Below, piece by piece: positions 1-5,454 of a DNA stretch of 6,080 nucleotides. Both the position numbers and the translations under genes were made by a program. Source of the DNA: Chloroflexota bacterium (lineage in GTDB: Bacteria; Chloroflexota; Anaerolineae; J102). Every line of letters starts with the position of its first letter. Position 1 is the first letter of the stretch. The notes below the pieces were generated by a model that was given only the letters and a program-made list of their open reading frames with translations, made no database searches and was not told the DNA's origin. The DNA is taken from positions 1 to 6,080 of the forward strand of contig PIVW01000363.1 of NCBI GenBank assembly GCA_003353825.1, in the 5' to 3' direction.

Positions 1-138
1 GCCACCCCATCACCTTGTCACCCCATCACCTTGCCACCCCATCACCTTGCCACTCCATCACCTTGTCACCCCATCACCTTGCCACCCCATCACCTTGTCA
101 CCTTGCCACCCCATCACCTTGTCACCTTGCCACTCATG
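1..138. repeat. Octamer tandem array ending in the imuB start codon
   Basis: From position 3 to 138 the sequence divides without gaps into seventeen 8-bp units. Two unit types mostly alternate, CACCCCAT and CACCTTGY, giving a 16-bp higher-order period; in two places an extra CACCTTGY unit breaks the alternation (99-106 and 123-130). Variants are single-base changes, such as CACTCCAT at 51-58. The last unit (131-138) reads CACTCATG and supplies the ATG of the next gene. The first two bases fit the end of another unit, so the array probably continues upstream of the window. It is open in several frames because the units lack stops, which creates spurious His/Pro/Thr-rich open frames. No -10-like AT-rich segment or Shine-Dalgarno sequence is visible in it. 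The periodicity is read directly; any function is unknown. Confidence 0.95.
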
Positions 139-1323
139 CCCATCCTCTCCTGCAACATCCCTGCTTTTCCTTTAGCGCTGATCGCTCGCGCCGAACCAAC
201 TCTACAGGAACGTCCCCTGGCCTTGTACGATCCCCAAGAGCGTGTCCTGGTTGCCACTGCCTCCGCTGGCCGTGCCGGTGTGCAGATCGGCCAAAACGCC
301 AGACAGGCGCGCATTGCCTGCCCGGAACTGGATCTGCGTCCGGCCGATCTACCCCAAGCCCGTACTGAGTTCGAGGCCCTGCTCACAGTGCTCGACGATT
401 ACTCGGATGCCGTGGAGCCGGCCAGCCTGGGACGCGCTTATCTGGCCGCGTCCGATCTCCGAGAAGGCGGCATCGTCCCCTTTTGCCAGGAGATCGGGCG
501 GCGTGTACGCCAGGATTTTGGAGAGGCTCTGCAACCGGCCATCGGCTGCGATCAAGGGAAGTTCACAGCCCATGCTGCCGCTCGCCACACCCGCCCCGGC
601 GCTGTCCGGGTGATTCTGGGCGAGGCGGAGCGCCCCTTTCTGCGCCCTCTATCGGTAACTTTGCTGCCTTTGCCTGCAGAGCGGCAGCGTTTTTTAGGCT
701 ATCTCGGCATCCGCACTTTGGGCCAATTCGCCGATCTGCCGCAGCGGGCCGTTTTCCAGCAGTTTGGGAAACCGGGCCGATTGGCACAGCATTGGGCTCG
801 GGGAGAAGATACCCGTCCGGTGCTGGCGCGCAGCCAACGCCCGATATTCACACGAGCCGTCGATTTCGACCCGCCCTTGGTTTCGACCCCGCCCCTTATT
901 GCCAGCGCCGAACGCCTGCTCTCCCCTTTGCTGTCCCACCTGCAAAACAACCTCCAGGCAGCCCAGGCCTTGCGCGCCACCCTTTTGCTAGATGATGGCG
1001 AGCAGCAAACTCAGGACTGGCGTCTTTCAGCTCCCGCCACCGACCTCAAGCGCTTTCTACACCTGCTGACCAACCACTGGCAAAACATGACCTGGGAGCG
1101 TCCCGCCAGTACCTTGACGCTGAGTCTCAGCGATATCCAGGAAGCGCCCGGCGATCAATTATTGTTGTTTCCGGGCGAAGGCGCGCCCGGCGATCTCTTG
1201 GGCGAACTGATCTCGCAAATGCGTTTGCGTTATGGCGCCGGACGTCTCCTGAGCGCTGAAGTGCCCGACCCCTTGCGGCTCTGGGTGGAAAAACGCGCTC
1301 ACTGGCAGGAGTTCGCCCTATGA
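136..1323 (+). CDS. imuB: ImuB-like catalytically inactive Y-family polymerase protein
   Basis: 395-aa protein of the ImuB branch of Y-family DNA polymerases, which in known mutasomes is a non-catalytic adaptor linking DnaE2 to the beta clamp during translesion synthesis. The N-terminus (NIPAFPLAL, residues 7-15) aligns with the first palm strand, followed by a palm/finger region (about 26-65, RPLALYD and QARIACPEL). The usual SxDEAYLD active-site motif reads SLGRAYLA at 97-104, and the first metal-binding Asp position appears to be N7, so all expected catalytic carboxylates look lost. A helix-hairpin-helix thumb segment follows (LGIRTLGQFADLP, 190-202, then QQFG and ARGEDTRPV to 229). The C-terminal region contains QLLLF (341-345), resembling a beta-clamp-binding motif. 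The ATG at 136 is preferred because family similarity begins there; an in-frame TTG at 31 would add 35 residues encoded wholly by the octamer repeat. No Shine-Dalgarno is visible. The stop overlaps the next start (ATGA). No imuA or lexA is visible upstream. Confidence 0.88.
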   Translation: MPILSCNIPAFPLALIARAEPTLQERPLALYDPQERVLVATASAGRAGVQIGQNARQARIACPELDLRPADLPQARTEFEALLTVLDDYSDAVEPASLGRAYLAASDLREGGIVPFCQEIGRRVRQDFGEALQPAIGCDQGKFTAHAAARHTRPGAVRVILGEAERPFLRPLSVTLLPLPAERQRFLGYLGIRTLGQFADLPQRAVFQQFGKPGRLAQHWARGEDTRPVLARSQRPIFTRAVDFDPPLVSTPPLIASAERLLSPLLSHLQNNLQAAQALRATLLLDDGEQQTQDWRLSAPATDLKRFLHLLTNHWQNMTWERPASTLTLSLSDIQEAPGDQLLLFPGEGAPGDLLGELISQMRLRYGAGRLLSAEVPDPLRLWVEKRAHWQEFAL

Positions 1324-1583
1324 ATGCCCGCCTGTGGCGCGATGGTGAACCCATCGCCATGACATGTGACAAAACCGGCCGGCCTCAGCACTTCCGCTGG
1401 GGTTCGCACACTCATCAAGTCGAGCATGTCTGCAACCGTTGGCGGGTTCATGAAGGTTGGTGGAGGGACAAAGAAAATGGTTGGCGAGAGTACATCAAGA
1501 TCGCCACAAGTGATGGGCTGCTTTGTCTAGTGGTGCGGGATATGCAGAATGATGTTTGGTTTCTGGTGCGGTTGTATGATTAA
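1320..1583 (+). CDS. Small Trp-rich DUF6504-like protein, mutasome-associated
   Basis: 87-aa protein whose ATG overlaps the imuB stop in an ATGA arrangement, implying translational coupling and expression with imuB. It has no signal peptide or membrane segment. It is unusually rich in tryptophan (W6, W27, W41, W47, W48, W55, W80). The pattern GRPQHFRWG (20-28), VCNRWRVHEGWWR (37-49), WREYIKIAT (55-63) and a closing WFLVRLYD (80-87) resembles the DUF6504 family, small beta-rich proteins that I recall being encoded next to DNA polymerase Y/ImuB and DnaE2 genes in Actinobacteria and Chloroflexota. Family assignment is from memory of the pattern, not from a search. Biochemical function is not known; position between imuB and dnaE2 suggests a role in, or regulation of, the mutasome, which is inference. 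Confidence 0.75.
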   Translation: MNARLWRDGEPIAMTCDKTGRPQHFRWGSHTHQVEHVCNRWRVHEGWWRDKENGWREYIKIATSDGLLCLVVRDMQNDVWFLVRLYD

Positions 1584-1584
1584 T

Positions 1585-1610
1585 CGTGGTGCGTGTTGCG
1601 TGGTGCGTAC
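1585..1610. repeat. Short heptamer tandem repeat
   Basis: Immediately after the stop of the small gene there are three tandem 7-bp units: CGTGGTG (1585-1591), CGTGTTG (1592-1598), CGTGGTG (1599-1605), followed by a partial unit CGTAC. It resembles the short tandemly repeated repetitive (STRR) heptamers described in cyanobacteria in period, not in sequence. No terminator-like hairpin with a T tract was seen between this gene and dnaE2. Confidence 0.6.
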
Positions 1611-1653
1611 AGTTCTTCCCTAGCAACTATTCAGCATCCAAGCAACCATCCCA

Positions 1654-1683
1654 TTGACCATGATCGAATTGGACGTAGATAAA
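1654..1683 (+). promoter_or_regulatory. Weak candidate sigma70-type promoter for dnaE2
   Basis: TTGACC at 1654-1659 matches five of six -35 positions; GATAAA at 1678-1683, 18 bp downstream, matches four of six -10 positions. Transcription from here would start around 1690 and leave a very short leader before the dnaE2 ATG at 1707. Read-through from imuB is equally possible because the 123-bp gap holds no clear terminator. Chloroflexota promoter rules are poorly known to me, so this is tentative. Confidence 0.3.
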
Positions 1684-1687
1684 AGTG

Positions 1688-1706
1688 GGTTCTCACTGGA
1701 TGAACC
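1688..1706. promoter_or_regulatory. Inverted repeat abutting the dnaE2 start codon
   Basis: GGTTC (1688-1692) and GAACC (1702-1706) form a perfect 5-bp inverted repeat with a 9-base spacer, and the second arm ends exactly at the base before the ATG at 1707. It could be an operator half-site pair or a small mRNA hairpin next to the start codon. It is not a GAAC-N4-GTTC SOS box. Five base pairs can occur by chance. Confidence 0.3.
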
Positions 1707-4700
1707 ATGTCCACCTATATCGAACTACACACTCACAGCTTTTACTCGCTCCTAGATGGTGCCTCTTCACCTGAAGCGCTGCTCGACCGGGCTTCGGCAT
1801 TGCACATGCCCGCCCTGGCTTTGACTGACCACGATAACCTCTATGGCGCCGTGCGTTTCTGGCGAGCGGCAAAGGACCGGGGCATCCACCCTATCATCGG
1901 AGCTGAAATAACCCTCTCGGTCCCGGAGAAATCAGAAAACAACTATCATCTCACCCTTCTGGCCGAAAACCAAACCGGCTATGCCAATCTCTGCCGTCTG
2001 CTCACATCGGCACATCTCGGCCATTCACAATCCGTAGACGACAAGCTCCAAGCTGCAAGCTCCAAGCTGCAAACTCCAAACCGCAATCCGCAATCTGAAA
2101 TCCTCAAAAAACAATTAACAACCAACAGTGAACAGAGAACGGTTAACACAACACCCAATCCTCAACCCTCAACTCCCGACGACTGGCCCGGCAAAACCTC
2201 ACCCCGGCTCAGTTGGGATATCCTTAACGCCCGGCGTCAAGGCTTGATCGCCCTCTCCGGCTGTTGTCAGGGAGCGATCGCCGCCCCCTTGCTTGCCGGG
2301 CAAGCGGCATTGGCACGTACGAACGCCGAACATCTGCGCCGTATCTTCGGCCCCAACAACCTCTTTGTCGAACTGCAGCGCCACCTGTTGCCCCACGAAC
2401 CACCACTCATCCACGAGTTGACCACCATCGCTCGCCAACTCGACCTGCCCCTTATTGCCACCAACAACGTGCATTACGCCGAACGAGCAGGACAACCTCT
2501 TCAGGACGTGATGGTCTGCATCCAGCATCTCACCTCACTGGATGAGGCTGAGGGTCTCCTGCGCCCTAATAGCGAATTTCACCTCAAATCGGATGAGGAG
2601 ATGGCACGGCTCTTTCCGGCGCAACTCGAGGCCATCAAAAACACCCTGGCCATTGCCGAACGCTGCCAGGTCAGCCTGGATTTCAGCGACTATCCATCAT
2701 CCGACCCCGCGAATGGGTATTCTGGACGAGGCTCTTTGCCCGCATTTCCAGTACCTAAAGAGCATACGCCTTTCAGCTATCTGTACGAACTCTGCCAGAA
2801 AGGGCTGCACCGTAAATTCCAACCGGTAACACCCGCCGCCGGCAAACAATTGGCCTACGAATTGGATATCATCGAACGCAGCGGGTTGGCCGGGTATTTC
2901 TTGATTGTCTGGGATATCGTGCGTTTCGCGGGTTCACAGGGTATCCGCTACCAGGGCCGGGGGTCCGCGGCCAATTCATTGGTAGCCTACCTGCTGGATA
3001 TCACACCCGTCGATCCGCTACGCTTCAACCTGCTCTTCGACCGCTTTTTATCCGAAGACAGCCATACAACCCCCGATATCGACATCGATTTCGCCGCCGA
3101 CCGCCGGGAGGAAGTCATCCAGTACGTCTATCGGCGTTATGGCGCCGAACACACTGCCATGGTGTGCAATATCAACACCTTTCGGGCCCGCGCTGCCCTG
3201 CGAGATGTAGGCAGAGCATTGGGCTTGAAGCCGGGCATGATCGACCAGATCCAGCGTGCAACTCGTGTGGATGAGGGAGGGCGCTACGGCTACAAAGATA
3301 TTCGCCAGCAAAACTGGCAGAGGAACACGCCCCCGGCCGAGCCAGGGCTGACCAGCCACCGCTATCGCCAAGCCCCCAGCGATAGCGACAGTTCCCGATA
3401 TGATTCAGCGGACGGTGTCTCAAAAGAGGATGAAGCAGAAACCGCCGGTTCACCTCATGATTTACTCCTGACATTGTATGAGGAGATCGAAGGGGCGCCA
3501 CGCCATCTCTCCATCCACAACGGAGGCATGATCATCACCGCCAGCCCCTTAAACGAGATCGTGCCCTTGGAGCGTGCGACGATGCCGGGACGCGTGGTCA
3601 CGCACTGGAACAAAGACAGCGTCGAGAATGCAGGCCTGATTAAAATCGATCTACTGGGGTTGCGGACGCTGGGAATGATCGAAGAGATCGCCCAGTCCAT
3701 CGAAACACGCACCGGGGTTGCTGCGCCGCTAGACAACCTGCCACTAGACGATCCCGCTATCTATGACGATTTGTGCAAAGCCGATACCATCGGCGCTTTC
3801 CAGGTGGAATCACGGGCACAGGCACAAATGCTGCCCCGCTTGCGCCCCCGTTGTTTCGAAGATATCGTAGTAGAAGTAGCGATTATCCGTCCCGGCCCCA
3901 TCCAGGGCAACATGGTCCACCCTTACTTGCGCCGCCGCCAAGGCCTGGAACCGGTGGCGTACCCGCATCCAGCTCTGGAACCGGCATTGAAAGAGACGTT
4001 GGGCGTGGTGCTGTTTCAGGAGCAAGTGTTGCGCGTGGCCATGATCATCGCCGGCTTCACAGGAGGAGAGGCCGACCAGTTGCGGAGGGCTATGTCTCGG
4101 CAGCGCCCAGATGAAGAGATGGTTAAGCTGGCGCAACGCTTTGTGGTCGGGGCCTTGCAGCAAGGGTTGAGCAAAGAAGAAGCGATCGAGATATTCGGCC
4201 AGTTGGCGGGCTTTGCCTCCTATGGATTTTGCAAAAGCCATGCCGCGGCTTTTGCCCTGGTTGCCTACCAGACCATGTGGCTCAAGCACTACCATCCGCC
4301 CGACTTCTACTGCGCCCTCCTCAACCACCAACCTATGGGTTTTTATGCCCCTTCGGTGATCATGGGGGATGCCCGCAGGCACAACGTTACCCTTTTGCCA
4401 CCTGATATCAACCGCAGTGAGGAAAACTGCACGCTGGAAGGGGATGACATTCGCCTGGGATTTCGTTATGTCAAAGGATTGGGTGCGGCGGCGCGTGAGC
4501 ATTTGCTAACAGTGCGTAACGATCGGCGGGATTCACAGCCAAAATCACACTATAGCGATCTGGTAGACCTGTGCAAACGCACGCATTTGCCAGGCGCTGT
4601 CATCGAAGCGTTGATTCGCGCCGGTGTACTGGACAGCCTGGATCCGGATCGCCGCAAACTGCTCTGGGAATTGGGCACTCTGGATTACCGCCCCCGTTCG

Positions 4701-5123
4701 CTCGAACTGGATACTGAACTCGACCCCGTTGCCTTGCCCGAACTCAGCGAATTCGAACGGATGGGATGGCATCTCGATCTGCTGGGCATGACCCCTGGCG
4801 ACCATATCATGCGCCTCTACCGCCATCACCTGCAGGCGCATGGCATCCTCAGCGCTGCCGATCTAAACCGCCGCCAGGATGGTGAGGTGGTCAAAATCGC
4901 CGGCCAGGTGATCATCCGCCAGCGCCCCTCCACCGCCAAAGGTCATCTCTTTATCAGCTTGGAAGATGAAACCGGCCTGTCCAACCTCATCATCCGCCCC
5001 GCCCTCTATGAAAAACGACGCGAGGTTCTGAGATATGCCCCCATGCTAGGCGCTGTCGGGCGTTTACAACGCGAAGGTGAAGTACGTAGCATTCTAGTCT
5101 TCGATGCCTGGAGCCTGGACTAG
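1707..5123 (+). CDS. dnaE2: Error-prone DNA polymerase III alpha subunit DnaE2
   Basis: 1138-aa C-family DNA polymerase of the DnaE2 type, the catalytic subunit of the ImuA/ImuB/DnaE2 mutasome used for induced mutagenesis and lesion bypass. An N-terminal PHP domain is seen with H8/H10 (HTHS), D41-H42 (TDHD), E67 (GAE), C186 (SGC) and H256 (NNVHY). The palm has PDIDIDF (456-462, with D457 and D459 aligning with the E. coli catalytic pair) and KIDLLGL with D648 as the third carboxylate. DnaE2-typical blocks follow: PRHLSIHNGGM (598-608), FQVESRAQ (698-705), RPGPIQG (728-734), YGFCKSHAAAF (839-849), and a C-terminal OB-fold from about 1061 (VVKIAGQVIIRQRP). Catalytic residues are intact, in contrast to ImuB. 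Two in-frame low-complexity inserts, about residues 106-163 in the PHP domain and 524-582 before PRHL, probably make it longer than usual. The start at 1707 puts the PHP HTHS motif at the expected place; the ribosome binding site is weak. The C-terminus ends without the RSRDFH-like tail that I recall in many DnaE2 proteins. Confidence 0.95.
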   Translation: MSTYIELHTHSFYSLLDGASSPEALLDRASALHMPALALTDHDNLYGAVRFWRAAKDRGIHPIIGAEITLSVPEKSENNYHLTLLAENQTGYANLCRLLTSAHLGHSQSVDDKLQAASSKLQTPNRNPQSEILKKQLTTNSEQRTVNTTPNPQPSTPDDWPGKTSPRLSWDILNARRQGLIALSGCCQGAIAAPLLAGQAALARTNAEHLRRIFGPNNLFVELQRHLLPHEPPLIHELTTIARQLDLPLIATNNVHYAERAGQPLQDVMVCIQHLTSLDEAEGLLRPNSEFHLKSDEEMARLFPAQLEAIKNTLAIAERCQVSLDFSDYPSSDPANGYSGRGSLPAFPVPKEHTPFSYLYELCQKGLHRKFQPVTPAAGKQLAYELDIIERSGLAGYFLIVWDIVRFAGSQGIRYQGRGSAANSLVAYLLDITPVDPLRFNLLFDRFLSEDSHTTPDIDIDFAADRREEVIQYVYRRYGAEHTAMVCNINTFRARAALRDVGRALGLKPGMIDQIQRATRVDEGGRYGYKDIRQQNWQRNTPPAEPGLTSHRYRQAPSDSDSSRYDSADGVSKEDEAETAGSPHDLLLTLYEEIEGAPRHLSIHNGGMIITASPLNEIVPLERATMPGRVVTHWNKDSVENAGLIKIDLLGLRTLGMIEEIAQSIETRTGVAAPLDNLPLDDPAIYDDLCKADTIGAFQVESRAQAQMLPRLRPRCFEDIVVEVAIIRPGPIQGNMVHPYLRRRQGLEPVAYPHPALEPALKETLGVVLFQEQVLRVAMIIAGFTGGEADQLRRAMSRQRPDEEMVKLAQRFVVGALQQGLSKEEAIEIFGQLAGFASYGFCKSHAAAFALVAYQTMWLKHYHPPDFYCALLNHQPMGFYAPSVIMGDARRHNVTLLPPDINRSEENCTLEGDDIRLGFRYVKGLGAAAREHLLTVRNDRRDSQPKSHYSDLVDLCKRTHLPGAVIEALIRAGVLDSLDPDRRKLLWELGTLDYRPRSLELDTELDPVALPELSEFERMGWHLDLLGMTPGDHIMRLYRHHLQAHGILSAADLNRRQDGEVVKIAGQVIIRQRPSTAKGHLFISLEDETGLSNLIIRPALYEKRREVLRYAPMLGAVGRLQREGEVRSILVFDAWSLD
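2042..2174. repeat. Degenerate heptamer array inside the dnaE2 PHP domain
   Basis: The 133 bp divide into nineteen 7-bp units. The first four alternate CAAGCTC and CAAGCTG perfectly; the next four are close variants (CAAACTC, CAAACCG, CAATCCG, CAATCTG); later units drift (CAATTAA, CAACCAA, CAGTGAA, CAGAGAA) but 12 of the first 14 still begin with CA at the 7-bp register. The array stays open in the dnaE2 frame and encodes a Gln/Asn/Ser/Thr/Pro-rich stretch (about residues 112-156) where other DnaE2 proteins go directly from the AHL segment to PRLSW. Codons differ clearly from the flanks: A-rich and T-poor against GC-rich neighbours. Confidence 0.85.
3360..3387. repeat. Perfect 9-bp inverted repeat inside dnaE2
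   Basis: CGCTATCGC (3360-3368) and GCGATAGCG (3379-3387) are perfect reverse complements separated by 10 bases. They lie within the second low-complexity insert of DnaE2 (about residues 524-582; the hairpin covers residues 552-561), a region rich in Ser, Asp and Pro with no counterpart that I recall in other DnaE2 proteins. It may be the remnant of a palindromic mobile unit, or an mRNA hairpin. Confidence 0.75.
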
Positions 5124-5149
5124 TACATCGAGGCGTAAGTAATTGTGCG

Positions 5150-5213
5150 GTTCGTAATAGGTGATGCATCGCCGTTACAACTGCGCAAGAGCGCTAAAGC
5201 GCTTACTACAAAC
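5150..5213. repeat. REP/MITE-like palindromic unit with two hairpins
   Basis: The ends are imperfect inverted repeats: GTTCGTAATAG (5150-5160) against the complement of TTACTACAAAC (5203-5213), matching 8 of 11 with all differences being transitions. Inside are two hairpins. The first, 5154-5178, pairs GTAAT with GTTAC and GGTG with CGCC around the loop ATGCAT, with one bulged A. The second, 5190-5203, pairs AGCGC with GCGCT around a TAAA loop. Neither is followed by a T tract, so neither looks like a classical intrinsic terminator, though they could stabilise the 3' end of the dnaE2 transcript. Confidence 0.5.
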
Positions 5214-5292
5214 TGTCACCGTACTTATGCCGTTCTGAACTGGTGAAACGTGATGACCATCGGCCACACCCTATCTTGTCGAGATTTTTCAA

Positions 5293-5323
5293 ACAAAATG
5301 CTTGACAAAATGCGTACAAAATG
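5293..5323 (+). promoter_or_regulatory. Three ACAAAATG direct repeats, candidate CarH operator
   Basis: ACAAAATG occurs three times in the same orientation at 5293-5300, 5305-5312 and 5316-5323, with starts 12 and 11 bp apart. The second copy includes the end of the -35 hexamer (TTGACA) and the third lies in the promoter spacer. From published work on Thermus CarH, a tetramer places three DNA-binding domains head-to-tail on tandem repeats of about 11 bp overlapping the -35 element. The arrangement here matches that geometry closely, apart from one extra base between the first two copies. Binding by the downstream protein is inferred. Confidence 0.6.
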
Positions 5324-5330
5324 ATAGGTT
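5302..5330 (+). promoter_or_regulatory. Promoter P1 upstream of the MerR/CarH gene
   Basis: A consensus -35 TTGACA (5302-5307) is followed after 17 bp by TAGGTT (5325-5330), a weak -10 (three of six) that is preceded by TG at 5322-5323 in the extended -10 position. Transcription would begin near 5337, leaving a leader of about 118 nt before the ATG at 5455. The direct repeats described separately cover the -35 and spacer, so a bound repressor would block RNA polymerase. Confidence 0.6.
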
Positions 5331-5373
5331 ACATTTAGCCAGAATGATCCATCCCTCCAACACCCCACCTCTT

Positions 5374-5409
5374 GTGAACTGGTAAGCATGTATTCAGTTC
5401 ACCTTTTTT
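5374..5409 (+). terminator. Terminator-like hairpin in the carH leader
   Basis: GTGAACTG (5374-5381) and CAGTTCAC (5395-5402) are perfect 8-bp inverted arms around a 13-base loop; after one C comes a run of six T (5404-5409). This has the layout of a rho-independent terminator on the + strand, though the stem is only half GC. It lies downstream of P1 and upstream of the MerR gene, so it either stops transcripts from P1 or dnaE2, or acts as an attenuator. The same arms could also serve as a protein-binding palindrome. Confidence 0.55.
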
Positions 5410-5436
5410 AACATTGTTGCCAGTTTACCGTATTTA
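5408..5436 (+). promoter_or_regulatory. Possible second promoter P2 for the MerR gene
   Basis: TTAACA (5408-5413) matches five of six -35 positions and TATTTA (5431-5436) matches three of six -10 positions with a 17-bp spacer. It starts within the T tract of the hairpin and would give a leader of only about 12 nt. If real it would let the MerR gene be transcribed independently of the upstream terminator. The evidence is weak. Confidence 0.3.
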
Positions 5437-5454
5437 ACAGACAAAGCAAAGTCC

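Larger units (their letters stand above)
5124..5454. other. 331-bp intergenic region between dnaE2 and the MerR gene
   Basis: No convincing gene is present. From left to right it holds a REP/MITE-like palindromic unit (5150-5213), about 75 bp without recognised signals apart from GTTC-T-GAAC at 5232-5240, a promoter with three direct repeats (5293-5330), a terminator-like hairpin with T6 tract (5374-5409), and a second possible promoter (5408-5436). The motif TGAACTGGT occurs twice, at 5236 and 5375. Base composition becomes AT-richer than in the genes from about 5280 on, as expected for a regulatory region. Confidence 0.7.

Noticed and set aside
31..135. 35-residue N-terminal extension of ImuB from a TTG start
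   Set aside because: Encoded wholly by tandem repeat, with no ribosome binding site; family similarity begins at the ATG at 136.
1..138. CRISPR array
   Set aside because: The units are contiguous 8-bp repeats with no unique spacers, and no cas genes are present.
15..368. His/Pro/Ser-rich open frame starting in the octamer array
   Set aside because: It is a product of the stop-free repeat and then runs out of frame through imuB; no protein family pattern.
3810..4502. 230-aa open frame on the minus strand
   Set aside because: Lies antisense to the conserved DnaE2 core (FQVESRAQ to YVKGLG) and shows no recognisable domain; explained as a shadow of GC-rich coding sequence.
5164..5238. 24-codon open frame starting ATG CAT CGC
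   Set aside because: It is contained largely within the palindromic REP-like unit, has no ribosome binding site and no recognisable product.
5232..5240. GTTC-T-GAAC as an SOS box
   Set aside because: Order and spacing differ from GAAC-N4-GTTC, and it is far from any damage-response gene start.
5331..5454. Cobalamin riboswitch in the carH leader
   Set aside because: The leader is too short and I see no B12-box-like GCCACTG core; only a simple hairpin with a T tract is present.
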